DNA of 64,000 nt from Hymenobacter sp. CRA2 (GCF_002007105.1 NZ_MVBC01000009.1:62001-126000), one strand, 5' to 3'; numbered from the stretch's first letter, positions 35,922-46,304 are shown. Notes: generated by a model from the sequence alone, not told the origin. Numbers and translations are program-made.

Positions 35922-35928
35922 CTGAGGG

Positions 35929-38900
35929 TTATTGCAGTATCACCTGCCGGGTGAGCGGCGGCGCCCCGGCCACCTCGATGCGCACCGTGTACACGCCGGG
36001 CGGTAGCTGCGACGCGGCCACGGGCACCGCCGTGGCCGCGGTAGTCGGTAGCGGCGCCACTTGCGTGCGCACCGCCTGCCCCAGTGCGTTGTAGAGCGTC
36101 AGGCGTGCTTCGCGGGCCCCGGCCACGGCCGGCAAGGTTACCACAAACTGCTGGCGAGCCGGATTCGGGTGCACCGTGGCGGCCTGCAGGGCCTGCCCCG
36201 AAGCGGCGGCTGAAACCGTGCGCGGCTGGTTCAGTAGCAGCTTGATTTCGCTGCCGGCCGCGCTGCCCGGGTGGGCCACCATCAGGTCGAGGTCGTTGTC
36301 GCCGTCGACGTCGCCCAGGGCCAGGGCGCCGGGGCCGGTGCTGGTGGGCGCATCGGTGCTGCCGCTGAAGCTGCCGAGGCCGTCGTTCAGACGTACGCTG
36401 AGGGAATTGCCGGTGCCGTTCAGGGTGAGAGCATCCAGGTCACCATCGGCGTCCACGTCGGCCAGGCGGATATGGCCCGCTCCGGCACCGACCGCCACCG
36501 TGCGGGCAGTGGCGAAGACGCCGCTGCCGTTGTTGAGGTACGTTGCCAGGGCTCCTACCCCACCGGCCGTGTAGCTGACGGCCAGATCGAGGTTTCGGTC
36601 GCCGTTGACGTCGGCCAAGGCTACGCTGGTGGCGGAGCCGCCCACGCTCAGCTCGGTGGTGCCGCTGAACGCGCCGGCGCCGTCGTTGAGCCGAACGCTG
36701 ACGCTGTTGCTGTTGCGGTTGGCGGCTACCAGGTCCAGGTCGCCGTCGGCATCCACGTCGCCCAGCACTACCGCGCTGGGCGCGCTGCCCACGGTCACCG
36801 TCGAGCCGTTGGAGAAACTACCCAGACCGTCGTTGAGCTGCACGGTAAGGCGGCCGGTAGTAAAATTGCTGGCCACCCAGTCCAGGTCGCCGTCGGCATC
36901 CACGTCGCCTAATGTCAAGGCGTTGGCACCGCTGCCGATGTACCAGAAGTAGCCTTGGCTAAAGGCCGCAGACCCATAGTTCAGGTAGCTAATGACGTAG
37001 GTTCCGCCGGCGTCGACGGTCAGCACGTCCAGGTCGCCGTCGGCGTCGATGTCGCCCAGGGCCACGGCCGTGGACTGGCTGTTCATCTGCATAATGGGCG
37101 CAGCCGCCGTGAACTGCCCGCGGCCGTTGTTCAGCCACACGTCGACGGCCCCGTAGCGCCCGGCCAGCATATCCAGGTCCCCATCGTTATCAAGGTCACC
37201 GAGCTGCACGCTCTGCGCACTCGGACCGCCGGTCCAGCTGCCGCCCGCCGCAAACTCGCCCTGCCCCGTGCCGCCGGTAGCGGCTGTAAACTGGTACACC
37301 CGCTTGCCGACGGCGTTGCCGCTGGTAGTTTGCACCGTGGCGGGCACCACCACGCTGATTTGCTCGCCGGCCACGAAGGGCTGGGCCGGCGGCAACGACA
37401 GCGTGCGGTTGTTGATGGTGGCCAGGTAAGGCCGCGCCCCCCGCACCTGCGCGCTGAACATGCGTACCCGGTTGGCGGTGGCGGGCTCGATGGCCTGCGC
37501 GAAGACGATGGTCACGGCGCTGTTGCGCGCCACACTGTTGGCGTTGGCCGCGGGCGTGACGCTGGTAATGGCCGTGGGCTGCGTCACGGTGAAGCTGGCC
37601 GCCGAAGCGGCGCTGCCCGTGGGCAGGACTACGCTGATGGGGCCAGTGGTAGCGCCGGCCGGCACCGTAGCGGTGATTTGCGTGGCAGAATTCACCGTGA
37701 AGCTGGCCGCCGCGGTGTTGTTGAACTTCACCTGCGTGGCGCCGGTGAAGTTCCGGCCCGTGATGACCACGCTCGTGCCCACCGGCCCCAGCGCCGGCGT
37801 GAAGCTGGTCACGGCCGGCACCGGCGCTGCTTCGTTGAAGACGATGCCAACGCTGTTGGCACCGCGGTCGGCCGTTACGAAGTCCACGTCGCCGTCGCCG
37901 TCCAGGTCGCCGGTGGCCATGTCTATCGAGCCGCGGCCAATGGCAAAGCGCAGGGGCGCCGGGGTAAACGTGCCGCGGCCGTCGTTGAAGTGCACCTCCA
38001 CGGCGTTGTTGGCACTATCCACCACCAGCAGGTCCAGGTCGCCGTCGGCGTCGATATCGCTCAGCGAAGAGCTGTACGGGTAGCCCGCCACCGGCAGATC
38101 GGTAGCGACAGAGTAGTTGCCCTGCCCGTCGTTGACCCGGATGCTGATGGTACCCGGATCCGTGGTGTTAAAGTGCCCGTTGGTCACCACCATGTCCACG
38201 TCGCCGTCGGCGTCGATGTCGCCCAGGGCCACGTGGTAGGGACTATAGCCGGTGGGCAGGCTGGCCGGGTTGCTGAAGTTGGCCTGCCCATCGTTGCGGA
38301 AGGTCCACACGGCCGGGCGGGTCGTATCGATGAGGATCAGGTCCAGGTCGCCGTCGTTGTCGATATCGGCTAGCTGCGCTTCCGACATCGAGCGGGGGTT
38401 ACTGCTGACGGCGAGCGGGGCTGTGCGGTGCGGGCTGAAGTGCCCGAGGCCGTCGTTGAGGTAAGTCGAGCTGTTGCTGCCCCCACGGATGATGGCGCCG
38501 TTGGCAGTTACCAGGTCCAGGTCGCCGTCGGCGTCCACGTCGCCGGTAGTAATGTTCATGGGGAAATCCGCCACAATCAGGCTGTCGCGGCCGGTGAAGT
38601 GCCCGCGCCCGTCGTTGCGCCGGATGGCTACGCTGCTGTTAACCGAGAAGCTGGCCAGCAGGTCCAGGTCGCCGTCGTGGTCGATATCGGCTACCGTCAG
38701 TGCGGTGTGGTTGTTGGACAGCGCATTGGAGAAGTCCTGCAGGCTGCTGACGCGCACTGTGTCGGAGGGCGTAAACGCACCGTGGCCGTCGTTGCGCAGA
38801 ATCTCCACCCGGTTCATTTCGTTGTGGCCCACCAGCATGTCCAGGTCGCCGTCGGCGTCCACGTCGGCCAAGCGCACGATGTAAACGAAGCTGTACAGCG

Positions 38901-41900
38901 GCAAGGTGGTGGCGCGCGTGTAGTAGCCACGGCCGGTGCCGGCGGCGGCGGCCTTGAACTGGTACACCTGCTTGGCTACGCCGCCCGTGCTGCTGTGCAG
39001 GCTGGCCGGCAGCGTCACGCTCACCTGCTCGTCGGGCGCAAAGCCCGGCGTAGGCGTTACCGACAAAGTGGTGGAGCCACCGCTGGGCGCCGCGCTGCGG
39101 TACCCCACGCGCTGGCTGCTGAATATGCTCATGCCCGCCGCCGAAGCCGCCGTGATGGGTTGGGCAAAGGTGGCCGTTACCGGGCCCGTGCCCGGCGCCG
39201 CCGTGGCATTGCGCGCCGGCGAAAGGGCCGTAACGGCCACCGGCACCAGCACCGTGAACGGCGCGGGCGATGAGGCCATACCAGCCGCATTGGTCAGCGT
39301 GACGACGCCCGTGCTGGCACCTGCCGGTACCACGGCCGTCACCTGCGTAGCCGAATTGACTTCAAAGCTGGTGGCCGGTACGCCGTTGAAGCTGACCGCG
39401 GTGGCGCCAATCAAATCCGAACCCTTGATAAGTACAGCCGACCCCACCAAGCCGCTGGCCGGAGCCAGGGCCGTAATAGTAGGCGGCGCAATGCGCTGAT
39501 TCAGCCACAGGCTTATCACGTCGCCGCGCACGCTGTTGGTGTCGCGGGCCGAAGTCAGCAGGTCCAGGTCAGCATCACCGTCCAGGTCGGCGGCGGCCAG
39601 GGCTTCGGTGCCGAGGCCGGTCGGCAGGGCGGCCGTACCGCCAAACGCGCCGCTGCCGTTGTTGAAGCGCAGGCTTACGTTGTCGGTACCGGAGTGGCTG
39701 ACCAGCAGGTCCAGGTCGCCGTCGCTGTCGATGTCAGCCACGACCAGCACTTTGGCCGGCCCCGCGAGCGGCACGGTGCCAGCGGGCCCAAACGCGCCGC
39801 TGCCGCCGTTGAGGCTCACGCTGGCGGTGTTGCCGGCGTTAGCCGTTACGATGTCCACGCTGCCGTCGCCGTTTACGTCGGCCACGGCCAGATCGGCGGG
39901 CGTGGCGCCCACGGGCACGTCGGGCCCGGCGAGGAAGTAGCCCGAGCCGATGTTCAGCCGCACGCTCACGTTGTTGCTGCCGGCATTGGCACTCAGCAAG
40001 TCCAGGTCGCCGTCGTTGTCTACGTCGCCCAGCTCCACGGCGGTCGGTTGGCTGCCCACGGCTATCAGGGCCGCGGGCGTCAGCGTGCCGCTGCCGTCGT
40101 TGAAGCACACGGTAGCTTGGTTGCTGTCGTAGTTGGCTGTTACCACGTCCAGGTCGCCATCCGCGTCCATGTCGCCCACGGCCAGGTCGCGCGGGTTGCT
40201 GCTCAGGGCGGTAACCACCGGAGCGCCAAATACACCGCGCCCGTTATTACGGCTTAGCAGCAACGAGTTGGTAGCAATGGAGCCACTACCGTAGTGCGCC
40301 ACCAGCAAATCAAGGTCACCGTCGGCGTCCATATCGGCCAGCACGACGGCGGCCGGGTTGAGCAAGGTGGTCAGGTTGACAATGCCGGCGAAAACGCCCG
40401 TACCGTCATTGAATCGAATGCTTACTGAATGGCTGTTGGCATTCACCACGGCCATATCCAAGTCGCCGTCACCGTCTAGGTCGCCGGTGGCAATGCTCCT
40501 CGGACCGGCCTGCACCTGCGCCTGGCCCAGGCTGGTGTACACGCCACGGCCGGGGCCCGTAACCGCCGCCGCAAACTGGTACACCTGCTTCGCCACGGCG
40601 CCGGTAGCGCTGCGCAGGGTGCCCGGCACCGTCACACTGACCCGCTCGCCGGGAGCAAATGGACGCGTCGGGGCGAAGCTCACCGCCGTGGTGCCTCCAC
40701 CGCTGTAGCCCCCTGCCAAGCGGCCGTGCTGACTACCAAATGCCACCAGCCCGGATGCCGTAGCGGCGGTAATCGGTTGGGTGAAAGTCGCGGTTACGGC
40801 GCCGCCGACGGGTGCCGTCAGGCTGTTGCGCCCCGGAGCCAGCGTGACGATGGCCACGGCGGGCAGCACCGTGAAGCTGGTGGCGGAAGTGCTGGTGCCG
40901 TAGCGGGAAGTCAGGCTGATGGGGCCCGTGCTGGCGCCGGCCGGCACGGTCACGGCCAGCTGCGTCGGGGAGGTGGCAACGAATTCCGTAGCCGGCGCGC
41001 CGTTGAAGCGGACGCTGGCCACGTGCTGTAAGTTGAATCCTGTCAGCAGCACTCCCGTGCCGGCGGGGCCGCTGCTGGGCGTAAAGGCGCTGATGGCGGG
41101 TGCAAAGGAGGCGTTTTCGAAAACGCTCACGGTGTTGCTCGTGCCGTTGGCCGTCAGCAGGTCCAGGTCGCCGTCGCCGCTGACGTCGGCCAGGGCCAGG
41201 TCTTCGGCTACGGCGCTCAGCCGCACGGTAGCTGCAGGCTCGAAGCTGCCGTTGCCAGCGTTGAACAGCAGGCTGGCGGTGGCGGGCGTGGCCGAACTGA
41301 CTACCACCACATCCGGGTCGCCGTCGGCATCCAGGTCGCCGACTTGCAGGCTGCGGGGCTGAGCCCCCACTGCCAGGGTTACCGGCGCGGCAAACGCGCT
41401 GCCGTTGCCGCTGTTTAGCAGTACGGATAAGGCGTTGCTGGCCGCATCGGCCGTCAGCAGGTCCAGGTCGCCGTCGCCGTCCAGGTCGGCCAAGCGCACT
41501 TTGGTGGGCTGCTGCCCGGCCGTAGCAATACTGCTGGCGCCCGAAAATGCGCCGCGGCCGTCGTTGTAGCGCAGGTATACGGCATTGGTACCCGTGCCGC
41601 CGGCCACGGCCAGGTCCAGGTCGCCGTCGTTGTCCACGTCGCCTAAGGCCAGGTCCGCTATGCCGGCGCCCACGGTAAGCAGACCGGTACTGGCTGCCGA
41701 GAAGCTGCCGAGGCTGTTGAAGTACACGGCCACCCCGCCGTAGTATTGGTCGACGGCCAGCAAATCCAGGTCGCCGTCGGCGTCGATATCGGCCAGCACC
41801 GGCGCGCCAAAACGGCCGCTGCCGGCCACGGATGCCGTACCGGAGAACGTGCCGCTGCCGTTGTTCAGCCGGATGCTTATGGTGCCGTTGGGGCTGCTGG

Positions 41901-44196
41901 CCACCAGGTCCAGGTCACTGTCGCCGTCCACGTCGCCTAAGGCCACGTACTGCGGGGCAGTGCCCAAGGCCACCGCGGCACTGCCGCTGAAGGAGCCGCT
42001 GCCATTGTTGAGCCGAATGCTGACGGCCTGTGAGGCGTAATCGGCCGTTACCAAATCCACGCTGCCGTCGCCGTTGACGTCGCCCGCGGCCACCGAGCGA
42101 GAGTCGTAGCCCACGGGTACGGACGCGCCTGAGCTGAAATTGCCCTGCCCCGTGCCGCCCACAGCGGCCGTAAACTGCAGCAGCTGCGGCGGCAGGACGG
42201 GGTTGCCGCCCGGCCCCCGTAGCCCCGAGGTGATGCTTACGCTTACGGCTTCGCCGGGTGCGTAAGGCAGCGTGGGGGTGAAGGACAGCGAGGACGTGCC
42301 GCCGCCCGTGCGAGTACCCGCCCGCAGGCCCTGCAGGCGGTTGCCGTACACGCGCAGCTGATCGGCCGTGGTGCCGGCTATGGGCTCGGAGAAATTCACC
42401 GTCACGCTGCCGGTGCGTGACACCGCGGCGGTATTGCGCGCCGGCTGCACGCCGCTAATGGCAATGGGTATCAGCACGGTAAAGCTGGTGACTGATGTAG
42501 CCGTTCCCAAGGGCGTAGTTACCGTGACCGGGCCCGTGGTGGTGCCCGGCGGCACCGTCACGGTGAGCTGGCGCGGCGAGTTGAGCACGAAACTCGGGGC
42601 GGGCGTGCCGTTAAACGACACGCTGGTGGTACCCACCAGGTTGGTTCCCGTCACGGTTACCGAGGTACCAATCAAACCGCTGGCCGGCGACAGGCCGGTA
42701 ATGGCCAGGGGCACGCTGGCTTGGTTGAGGGCAATGCTGGCCGTGCCGTTGCCGCTGGCGGCCACCACGTCCAGGTCGCCGTCGTTGTCCACGTCGGCCA
42801 GGGCCAGCCCAAAAGGCCCGGCGGCGGTCAGCGCGCCCGCGACGCTGGCAAAGGTGCCCCGACCGTTGTTTTGCAGCAGCACGGTGGTGCCGTTCAAGAT
42901 AGTGGCGAGCAGGTCCAGGTCGCCGTCGGCATCCATATCCCCGAAAGCCACGGCCCCGGGGCCGGTGCCCACGGTCAGCTCGGTAGTGCCCGAAAACGTG
43001 CCAGTGCCGTTGTTCAGGCGCAGGCTCAGCGTACTGCCGCCCGCATTGGCCGTTGCCAGATCCAAGTCACCGTCGCCATCGATATCGGCTACGGCCAGGT
43101 CCTCGGGCGTATTACCCACGCTTACGCTGCCGGCGTTCGAGAAGCTGCCGCTGCCGTTGTTCAGGCGCAGGCTCACCGTGTTGCCGGTGAGCGTGAGCAG
43201 GTCCAGCGAGCCGTCGTTGTTCACGTCGGCTAGCAGCAGCTTGCGCGGAGCCGTGCCCACCGCCACGCTCCCGGTGCCGCCGAATACGCCAGTGCCGTTG
43301 TTGAGCCGGATGCTGGCCGAATTGGAGCCTTGATTAGCCGTCACGATGTCTAGGTCGCCGTCGGCGTCGATGTCGCCCAGGGCCACCCCGACGGGGTTCG
43401 TGCCCACCGGCACCAGCTGCGCCCCGCTGATAAAGCCCGCGAAGTTGCCGGCGCCGTCGTTGTAGCACACGTTGGCGTAGCCGGTGCCGCCGTTGTTCGG
43501 CGCGTCGGTCACTACCAAGTCCAGGTCGCCGTCGTTATCCACGTCGCCCAGCGTCAGGCCCGAGGGCTCACCGCCAGCCAGCACGGTGCGCACCGTCGGA
43601 AAGGCACCGCTGCCGTTGTTGAAGCGGACCCCGGCCGAAAAGAAGTCGCTGGCGGACACCAGGTCCAGGTCGCCGTCGTTATCCACGTCCCCTACGGCCA
43701 TGCCGCTGGTGCCCACCAGGGGCACACTGGTGGTATCGGCGAAGAAACCGCGGCCGCTGCCACCCGCCGCGGCCGTAAACTGATACACCTGCTTGCTGAT
43801 GCCGCCACCGGCACCCTGCAGGGCGTTGGGCAGCGTGACGCTGATCAGCTCACCCGGCGCAAAGCTCTGCGTGGGCGTAAAGCTCAGCAGGGTGCTGCCG
43901 GCCGCGTAGCTGCCGGGACGCAGCCCGCGCAACTGGTTGCCGTACACGCGCATGGCCGAACCGGAAGCAGCAGTAATGGCCTGCGTAAAGCTGGCCGTAA
44001 CCGGACCGGTGCGCGCCGCACTGGTTGCATTGCGAGCAGGATTGCGGCTGGTGAGTACCGGCGCCTGGGCCCGCGCCGGACCGGCTGCCAATGCGGTAAG
44101 TCCGCAGATAAGCGAAACAGCCAGCGCACGTGAGCCGGCACCCCGCCGGCCGAACACGTCCGCGCGGGGCTGGCTCCCGAGAGTAGAAAAGGGCAT
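35929..44196 (-). CDS. Giant secreted five-propeller FG-GAP protein with T9SS tail
   Basis: A 2755-residue exported protein. After a signal peptide (ALAVSLICGLTALAAGPARA, near residues 24-43) it repeats one super-module five times. Each has a Big_5/SbsA-type Ig-like domain (starts near 50, 579, 1114, 1655 and 2208; motif PARNATxAxxTGPVTxxFxQ), a block of exactly seven FG-GAP/VCBS repeats, and, in the first four, an IPT/TIG domain (starts near 494, 1034, 1570 and 2130; motif PASGLxGTSVxxTGxN). The 35 FG-GAP repeats each carry a calcium-binding DxDxDGDxD-type loop. The end (from about 2670, HPNPARQQFVV ... PGVYTVRI ... RQVILQ) is a Por/T9SS type A sorting domain, so the protein should reach the cell surface through type IX secretion. 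Role likely adhesive or structural; no ligand can be named. The gene stands alone. Confidence 0.93.
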   Translation of the reverse strand: MPFSTLGSQPRADVFGRRGAGSRALAVSLICGLTALAAGPARAQAPVLTSRNPARNATSAARTGPVTASFTQAITAASGSAMRVYGNQLRGLRPGSYAAGSTLLSFTPTQSFAPGELISVTLPNALQGAGGGISKQVYQFTAAAGGSGRGFFADTTSVPLVGTSGMAVGDVDNDGDLDLVSASDFFSAGVRFNNGSGAFPTVRTVLAGGEPSGLTLGDVDNDGDLDLVVTDAPNNGGTGYANVCYNDGAGNFAGFISGAQLVPVGTNPVGVALGDIDADGDLDIVTANQGSNSASIRLNNGTGVFGGTGSVAVGTAPRKLLLADVNNDGSLDLLTLTGNTVSLRLNNGSGSFSNAGSVSVGNTPEDLAVADIDGDGDLDLATANAGGSTLSLRLNNGTGTFSGTTELTVGTGPGAVAFGDMDADGDLDLLATILNGTTVLLQNNGRGTFASVAGALTAAGPFGLALADVDNDGDLDVVAASGNGTASIALNQASVPLAITGLSPASGLIGTSVTVTGTNLVGTTSVSFNGTPAPSFVLNSPRQLTVTVPPGTTTGPVTVTTPLGTATSVTSFTVLIPIAISGVQPARNTAAVSRTGSVTVNFSEPIAGTTADQLRVYGNRLQGLRAGTRTGGGTSSLSFTPTLPYAPGEAVSVSITSGLRGPGGNPVLPPQLLQFTAAVGGTGQGNFSSGASVPVGYDSRSVAAGDVNGDGSVDLVTADYASQAVSIRLNNGSGSFSGSAAVALGTAPQYVALGDVDGDSDLDLVASSPNGTISIRLNNGSGTFSGTASVAGSGRFGAPVLADIDADGDLDLLAVDQYYGGVAVYFNSLGSFSAASTGLLTVGAGIADLALGDVDNDGDLDLAVAGGTGTNAVYLRYNDGRGAFSGASSIATAGQQPTKVRLADLDGDGDLDLLTADAASNALSVLLNSGNGSAFAAPVTLAVGAQPRSLQVGDLDADGDPDVVVVSSATPATASLLFNAGNGSFEPAATVRLSAVAEDLALADVSGDGDLDLLTANGTSNTVSVFENASFAPAISAFTPSSGPAGTGVLLTGFNLQHVASVRFNGAPATEFVATSPTQLAVTVPAGASTGPISLTSRYGTSTSATSFTVLPAVAIVTLAPGRNSLTAPVGGAVTATFTQPITAATASGLVAFGSQHGRLAGGYSGGGTTAVSFAPTRPFAPGERVSVTVPGTLRSATGAVAKQVYQFAAAVTGPGRGVYTSLGQAQVQAGPRSIATGDLDGDGDLDMAVVNANSHSVSIRFNDGTGVFAGIVNLTTLLNPAAVVLADMDADGDLDLLVAHYGSGSIATNSLLLSRNNGRGVFGAPVVTALSSNPRDLAVGDMDADGDLDVVTANYDSNQATVCFNDGSGTLTPAALIAVGSQPTAVELGDVDNDGDLDLLSANAGSNNVSVRLNIGSGYFLAGPDVPVGATPADLAVADVNGDGSVDIVTANAGNTASVSLNGGSGAFGPAGTVPLAGPAKVLVVADIDSDGDLDLLVSHSGTDNVSLRFNNGSGAFGGTAALPTGLGTEALAAADLDGDADLDLLTSARDTNSVRGDVISLWLNQRIAPPTITALAPASGLVGSAVLIKGSDLIGATAVSFNGVPATSFEVNSATQVTAVVPAGASTGVVTLTNAAGMASSPAPFTVLVPVAVTALSPARNATAAPGTGPVTATFAQPITAASAAGMSIFSSQRVGYRSAAPSGGSTTLSVTPTPGFAPDEQVSVTLPASLHSSTGGVAKQVYQFKAAAAGTGRGYYTRATTLPLYSFVYIVRLADVDADGDLDMLVGHNEMNRVEILRNDGHGAFTPSDTVRVSSLQDFSNALSNNHTALTVADIDHDGDLDLLASFSVNSSVAIRRNDGRGHFTGRDSLIVADFPMNITTGDVDADGDLDLVTANGAIIRGGSNSSTYLNDGLGHFSPHRTAPLAVSSNPRSMSEAQLADIDNDGDLDLILIDTTRPAVWTFRNDGQANFSNPASLPTGYSPYHVALGDIDADGDVDMVVTNGHFNTTDPGTISIRVNDGQGNYSVATDLPVAGYPYSSSLSDIDADGDLDLLVVDSANNAVEVHFNDGRGTFTPAPLRFAIGRGSIDMATGDLDGDGDVDFVTADRGANSVGIVFNEAAPVPAVTSFTPALGPVGTSVVITGRNFTGATQVKFNNTAAASFTVNSATQITATVPAGATTGPISVVLPTGSAASAASFTVTQPTAITSVTPAANANSVARNSAVTIVFAQAIEPATANRVRMFSAQVRGARPYLATINNRTLSLPPAQPFVAGEQISVVVPATVQTTSGNAVGKRVYQFTAATGGTGQGEFAAGGSWTGGPSAQSVQLGDLDNDGDLDMLAGRYGAVDVWLNNGRGQFTAAAPIMQMNSQSTAVALGDIDADGDLDVLTVDAGGTYVISYLNYGSAAFSQGYFWYIGSGANALTLGDVDADGDLDWVASNFTTGRLTVQLNDGLGSFSNGSTVTVGSAPSAVVLGDVDADGDLDLVAANRNSNSVSVRLNDGAGAFSGTTELSVGGSATSVALADVNGDRNLDLAVSYTAGGVGALATYLNNGSGVFATARTVAVGAGAGHIRLADVDADGDLDALTLNGTGNSLSVRLNDGLGSFSGSTDAPTSTGPGALALGDVDGDNDLDLMVAHPGSAAGSEIKLLLNQPRTVSAAASGQALQAATVHPNPARQQFVVTLPAVAGAREARLTLYNALGQAVRTQVAPLPTTAATAVPVAASQLPPGVYTVRIEVAGAPPLTRQVILQ
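36260..43720 (-). repeat. Internal DNA repeats of the propeller gene
   Basis: The word GTCCAGGTCGCCGTCG (plus-strand reading) or a near copy recurs at most of the 35 calcium-loop sites, about every 150-210 bp within each of the five blocks. This makes recombination or assembly collapse likely here, and is the DNA side of the protein repeat. Confidence 0.85.
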
Positions 44197-44439
44197 CAGA
44201 AAGTAGCGTAAAGAACTAAAAACAAGTCAAGCGTATCCGTGCTAAGCCAATAGCCGAGAATACCGCTAACAATATTATTAAATAGTCGGGTAGCTATACA
44301 TCCGTTTAGCAATTTTTAAAGATCAGGTTAATATGTAATGCTTGCTCCTGACCAATAACCCTATAAATGGTCAGGATTTTGAACAGCTTCCAAGCCAAGG
44401 CTTCAGAACCCGACGGGCCACTTTCGGTGCTATAAGGCA
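44197..44439 (-). other. AT-rich leader of the propeller gene
   Basis: No CDS is supported. The A/T-rich stretch 44220-44345 likely holds the promoter of the propeller gene on the minus strand, but I find no exact TAnnTTTG box. Confidence 0.45.
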
Positions 44440-44487
44440 CAGCCTTGCCCCGCACTACCACAGGTTCGGTAGTGCGGGGCAAGGCTG
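44440..44487 (-). terminator. Perfect 20-bp hairpin after the STAS gene
   Basis: Arms 44440-44459 and 44468-44487 are exact complements with an 8-nt loop, 28 bp beyond the stop of the gene at 44515. T-run absent on either side. Confidence 0.75.
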
Positions 44488-44514
44488 TTGGGCGCAGGTA
44501 TCAGGCGGGCGGTG

Positions 44515-44877
44515 TCAGGAGGCGCGCCGGTTGGCAGGCAGGTGGCAGTACCGCTCGGCGTCCAGCAGCGTGGACACCACCGGCAGGCGGGCCGTCGTCA
44601 GGCGTTCCAGCTCGGCCTGCACCGTTTCGTTGAGGTGGCACAGCACTAGGCTCATGCCGTGCCGCGTAAGCTTGCGGTAGTAGTAGAGCAGCAGTTCGGC
44701 CGCATCGGGGGGCAGGTGGTGCAGGTGGCTGCAATCCACCCATACGCTGGATTTTCCGCTGCGCGCCGCGCGGCGCAGAGCCCGATCCAACGCTTCCTCG
44801 TGGTCAAGGGACGGCGGTATGTCGTCGGCCAGGATCAACAAGTAGCTTTCCGGTAAGATTTCGCGATAAACCTCCAT
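44515..44877 (-). CDS. STAS-domain protein without the usual phospho-serine
   Basis: A 120-residue single-domain STAS protein. Its core VWVDCSHLHHLPPDAAELLL corresponds to the strand and helix that in SpoIIAA-type antagonists carry the D-S-S-G phosphorylation turn; here the turn reads LPPDA, with no serine or threonine. The following LVLCHLNETVQAELERL is normal. The ATG at 44877 is used; an in-frame ATG at 44892 adds five residues. There is no adjacent kinase, phosphatase or sigma gene. It is therefore either a constitutive antagonist, a diverged family member, or a scaffold. Function unproven. Confidence 0.75.
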   Translation of the reverse strand: MEVYREILPESYLLILADDIPPSLDHEEALDRALRRAARSGKSSVWVDCSHLHHLPPDAAELLLYYYRKLTRHGMSLVLCHLNETVQAELERLTTARLPVVSTLLDAERYCHLPANRRAS

Positions 44878-45189
44878 GGGTTTAAGAAACAATAGGTGTG
44901 TTGGGGGTAACCAGCAGCACTAAAGGGTGGAGGTGGCTGCGACGCGGAGCGGAAAAAAGAACCTTCGGGAAAACAGGTTGACGATTCTTCAGCCAATCCA
45001 ACGCACCGGATTTTATCCAATGCAGTCTTGGTTCGGTTAAGCTAATATACGTATCCGTTTGAGGTTACATATAAACTAGACTATTGAAATTCCGCCAATT
45101 ACGTATCGACCGAAGTAACAATACGGCAAATACGCACCGCTTTGATTTAAACAGTCTTAACGGCTATATGTAATCTTCCTGGCACTCTA
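44878..45189 (-). other. AT-rich gene-free spacer
   Basis: About 310 bp between the STAS gene and the bestrophin gene, markedly A/T-rich from 45030 to 45180, with no credible CDS. It likely carries the STAS promoter. I see no clear promoter box, hairpin or repeat. Confidence 0.45.
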
Positions 45190-46164
45190 CTACAGCAGCA
45201 CGTCGCCTACGGGCTCGATTTTGGGCGGCAGGGCGGTTTCGCCAAGCATTTCGCGCAGATCAATTTCAATGGTGCGGCACAGCGCCTGCATCGGCACGTC
45301 GTTCATCTGGTTTTCGAAGGGATTTTCGCTGGTGTGCCCCACCACTTCGATGGTCTGGAACACCCAAGCTACTAGAATGGAAGCAGGCACGGTAAGCCAC
45401 ACCAGACCCGGGCCCAGGTCATCGAACTCGTGCAGCAGGCCCAGGGGCAGCATCAGGGAAAACACGCTCACGAACAGGAAGCTATAGAAAGCATACTGCC
45501 GCGGAAAAGGTGTGTTTTTGATTCGCTCGCAGCCGCCCTGCAGGTCAAACAGCTTTTCGAGCGTGCGCATCATGTTTACGTGCTGAAAGTCGTTGAGCAG
45601 GCCCCGCTCCTCGCGCAGGCTGCGCAGCTCGGCGGCCTGCTTGCGCAACAGGTGCACCGGCGGGTTGGCCCGCTGGCGCATAAACTCCGACTCGTCGGGC
45701 GACAGGAATGGAGCTACCTCGCCGTCCCAGAGTGTATCGCGCTGCTGGCGCAGCTGCAGGCGTAGGGCGTTGCACCAGGCAATGTGCCGGTAGATCAGCC
45801 GACGATGCCGCTCCGTCAGCTCGACGGCGGTGGCCGGGAGCCGCAACTCGGTCAGCTCGGGCGCGTCGACGCGGGAGGTAATGAACTCCAGCGCCTGAAT
45901 GGCCCAGGTGCGGCTGGTATTGACGATGCCGCCCCAGATCTGGCGGCCCTCCCAGAACCGGTCGTAGGAGCCGTTGTTCTTGAACCCGATGTAAAACGCA
46001 ACGGCCGTACCCAGCGTGGCCACGGGCTGCCAAGGAATGGCCAGATGCCGGAAGCCGCTGACGTAGAACCAGCACACTACCAGGTTGTAAATAGTCAGGA
46101 TGAGGACGCTGCGCCAGGCGCTGCGCCAAATGATGCTCCAGCGGAGGTTTTGTCGGATGTACAT
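45190..46164 (-). CDS. Bestrophin-family (UPF0187) ion channel-like protein
   Basis: A 324-residue protein of the bestrophin/UPF0187 family. Conserved blocks are an N-terminal helix with LRWSIIWRSAWRSVLILTIY, then the pore-like segment FYIGFKNNGSYDRFWEGRQI (family signature), LEFITSRVDAP, and the C-terminal VFQTIEVVGHTSENPFENQM followed by NDVPMQALCRTIEIDLREML. The prokaryotic members form pentameric ion channels. The ATG at 46164 gives a start just before the first helix. The previous gene in the direction of transcription is a small lipoprotein gene, 140 bp away; no functional link is evident. Confidence 0.92.
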   Translation of the reverse strand: MYIRQNLRWSIIWRSAWRSVLILTIYNLVVCWFYVSGFRHLAIPWQPVATLGTAVAFYIGFKNNGSYDRFWEGRQIWGGIVNTSRTWAIQALEFITSRVDAPELTELRLPATAVELTERHRRLIYRHIAWCNALRLQLRQQRDTLWDGEVAPFLSPDESEFMRQRANPPVHLLRKQAAELRSLREERGLLNDFQHVNMMRTLEKLFDLQGGCERIKNTPFPRQYAFYSFLFVSVFSLMLPLGLLHEFDDLGPGLVWLTVPASILVAWVFQTIEVVGHTSENPFENQMNDVPMQALCRTIEIDLREMLGETALPPKIEPVGDVLL

Positions 46165-46304
46165 GCGGCAGCCAGCGGAGTATAAATTTCCGTTGAGCGT
46201 ACTCTGTACGAAGAAAAGCGCAAAGGGTACAGCCTGCCCCAACAAGCGCCCGGCCCATCCCCGTCAGAGGTTGGTCCGGGCATTACCCCGCCATCATTTT
46301 GTTG

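Noticed and set aside
36176-43783. Many long plus-strand frames across the propeller gene
   Set aside because: They mirror the repetitive minus-strand coding sequence; their products are repetitive Gly/Val/His-rich strings without known folds.
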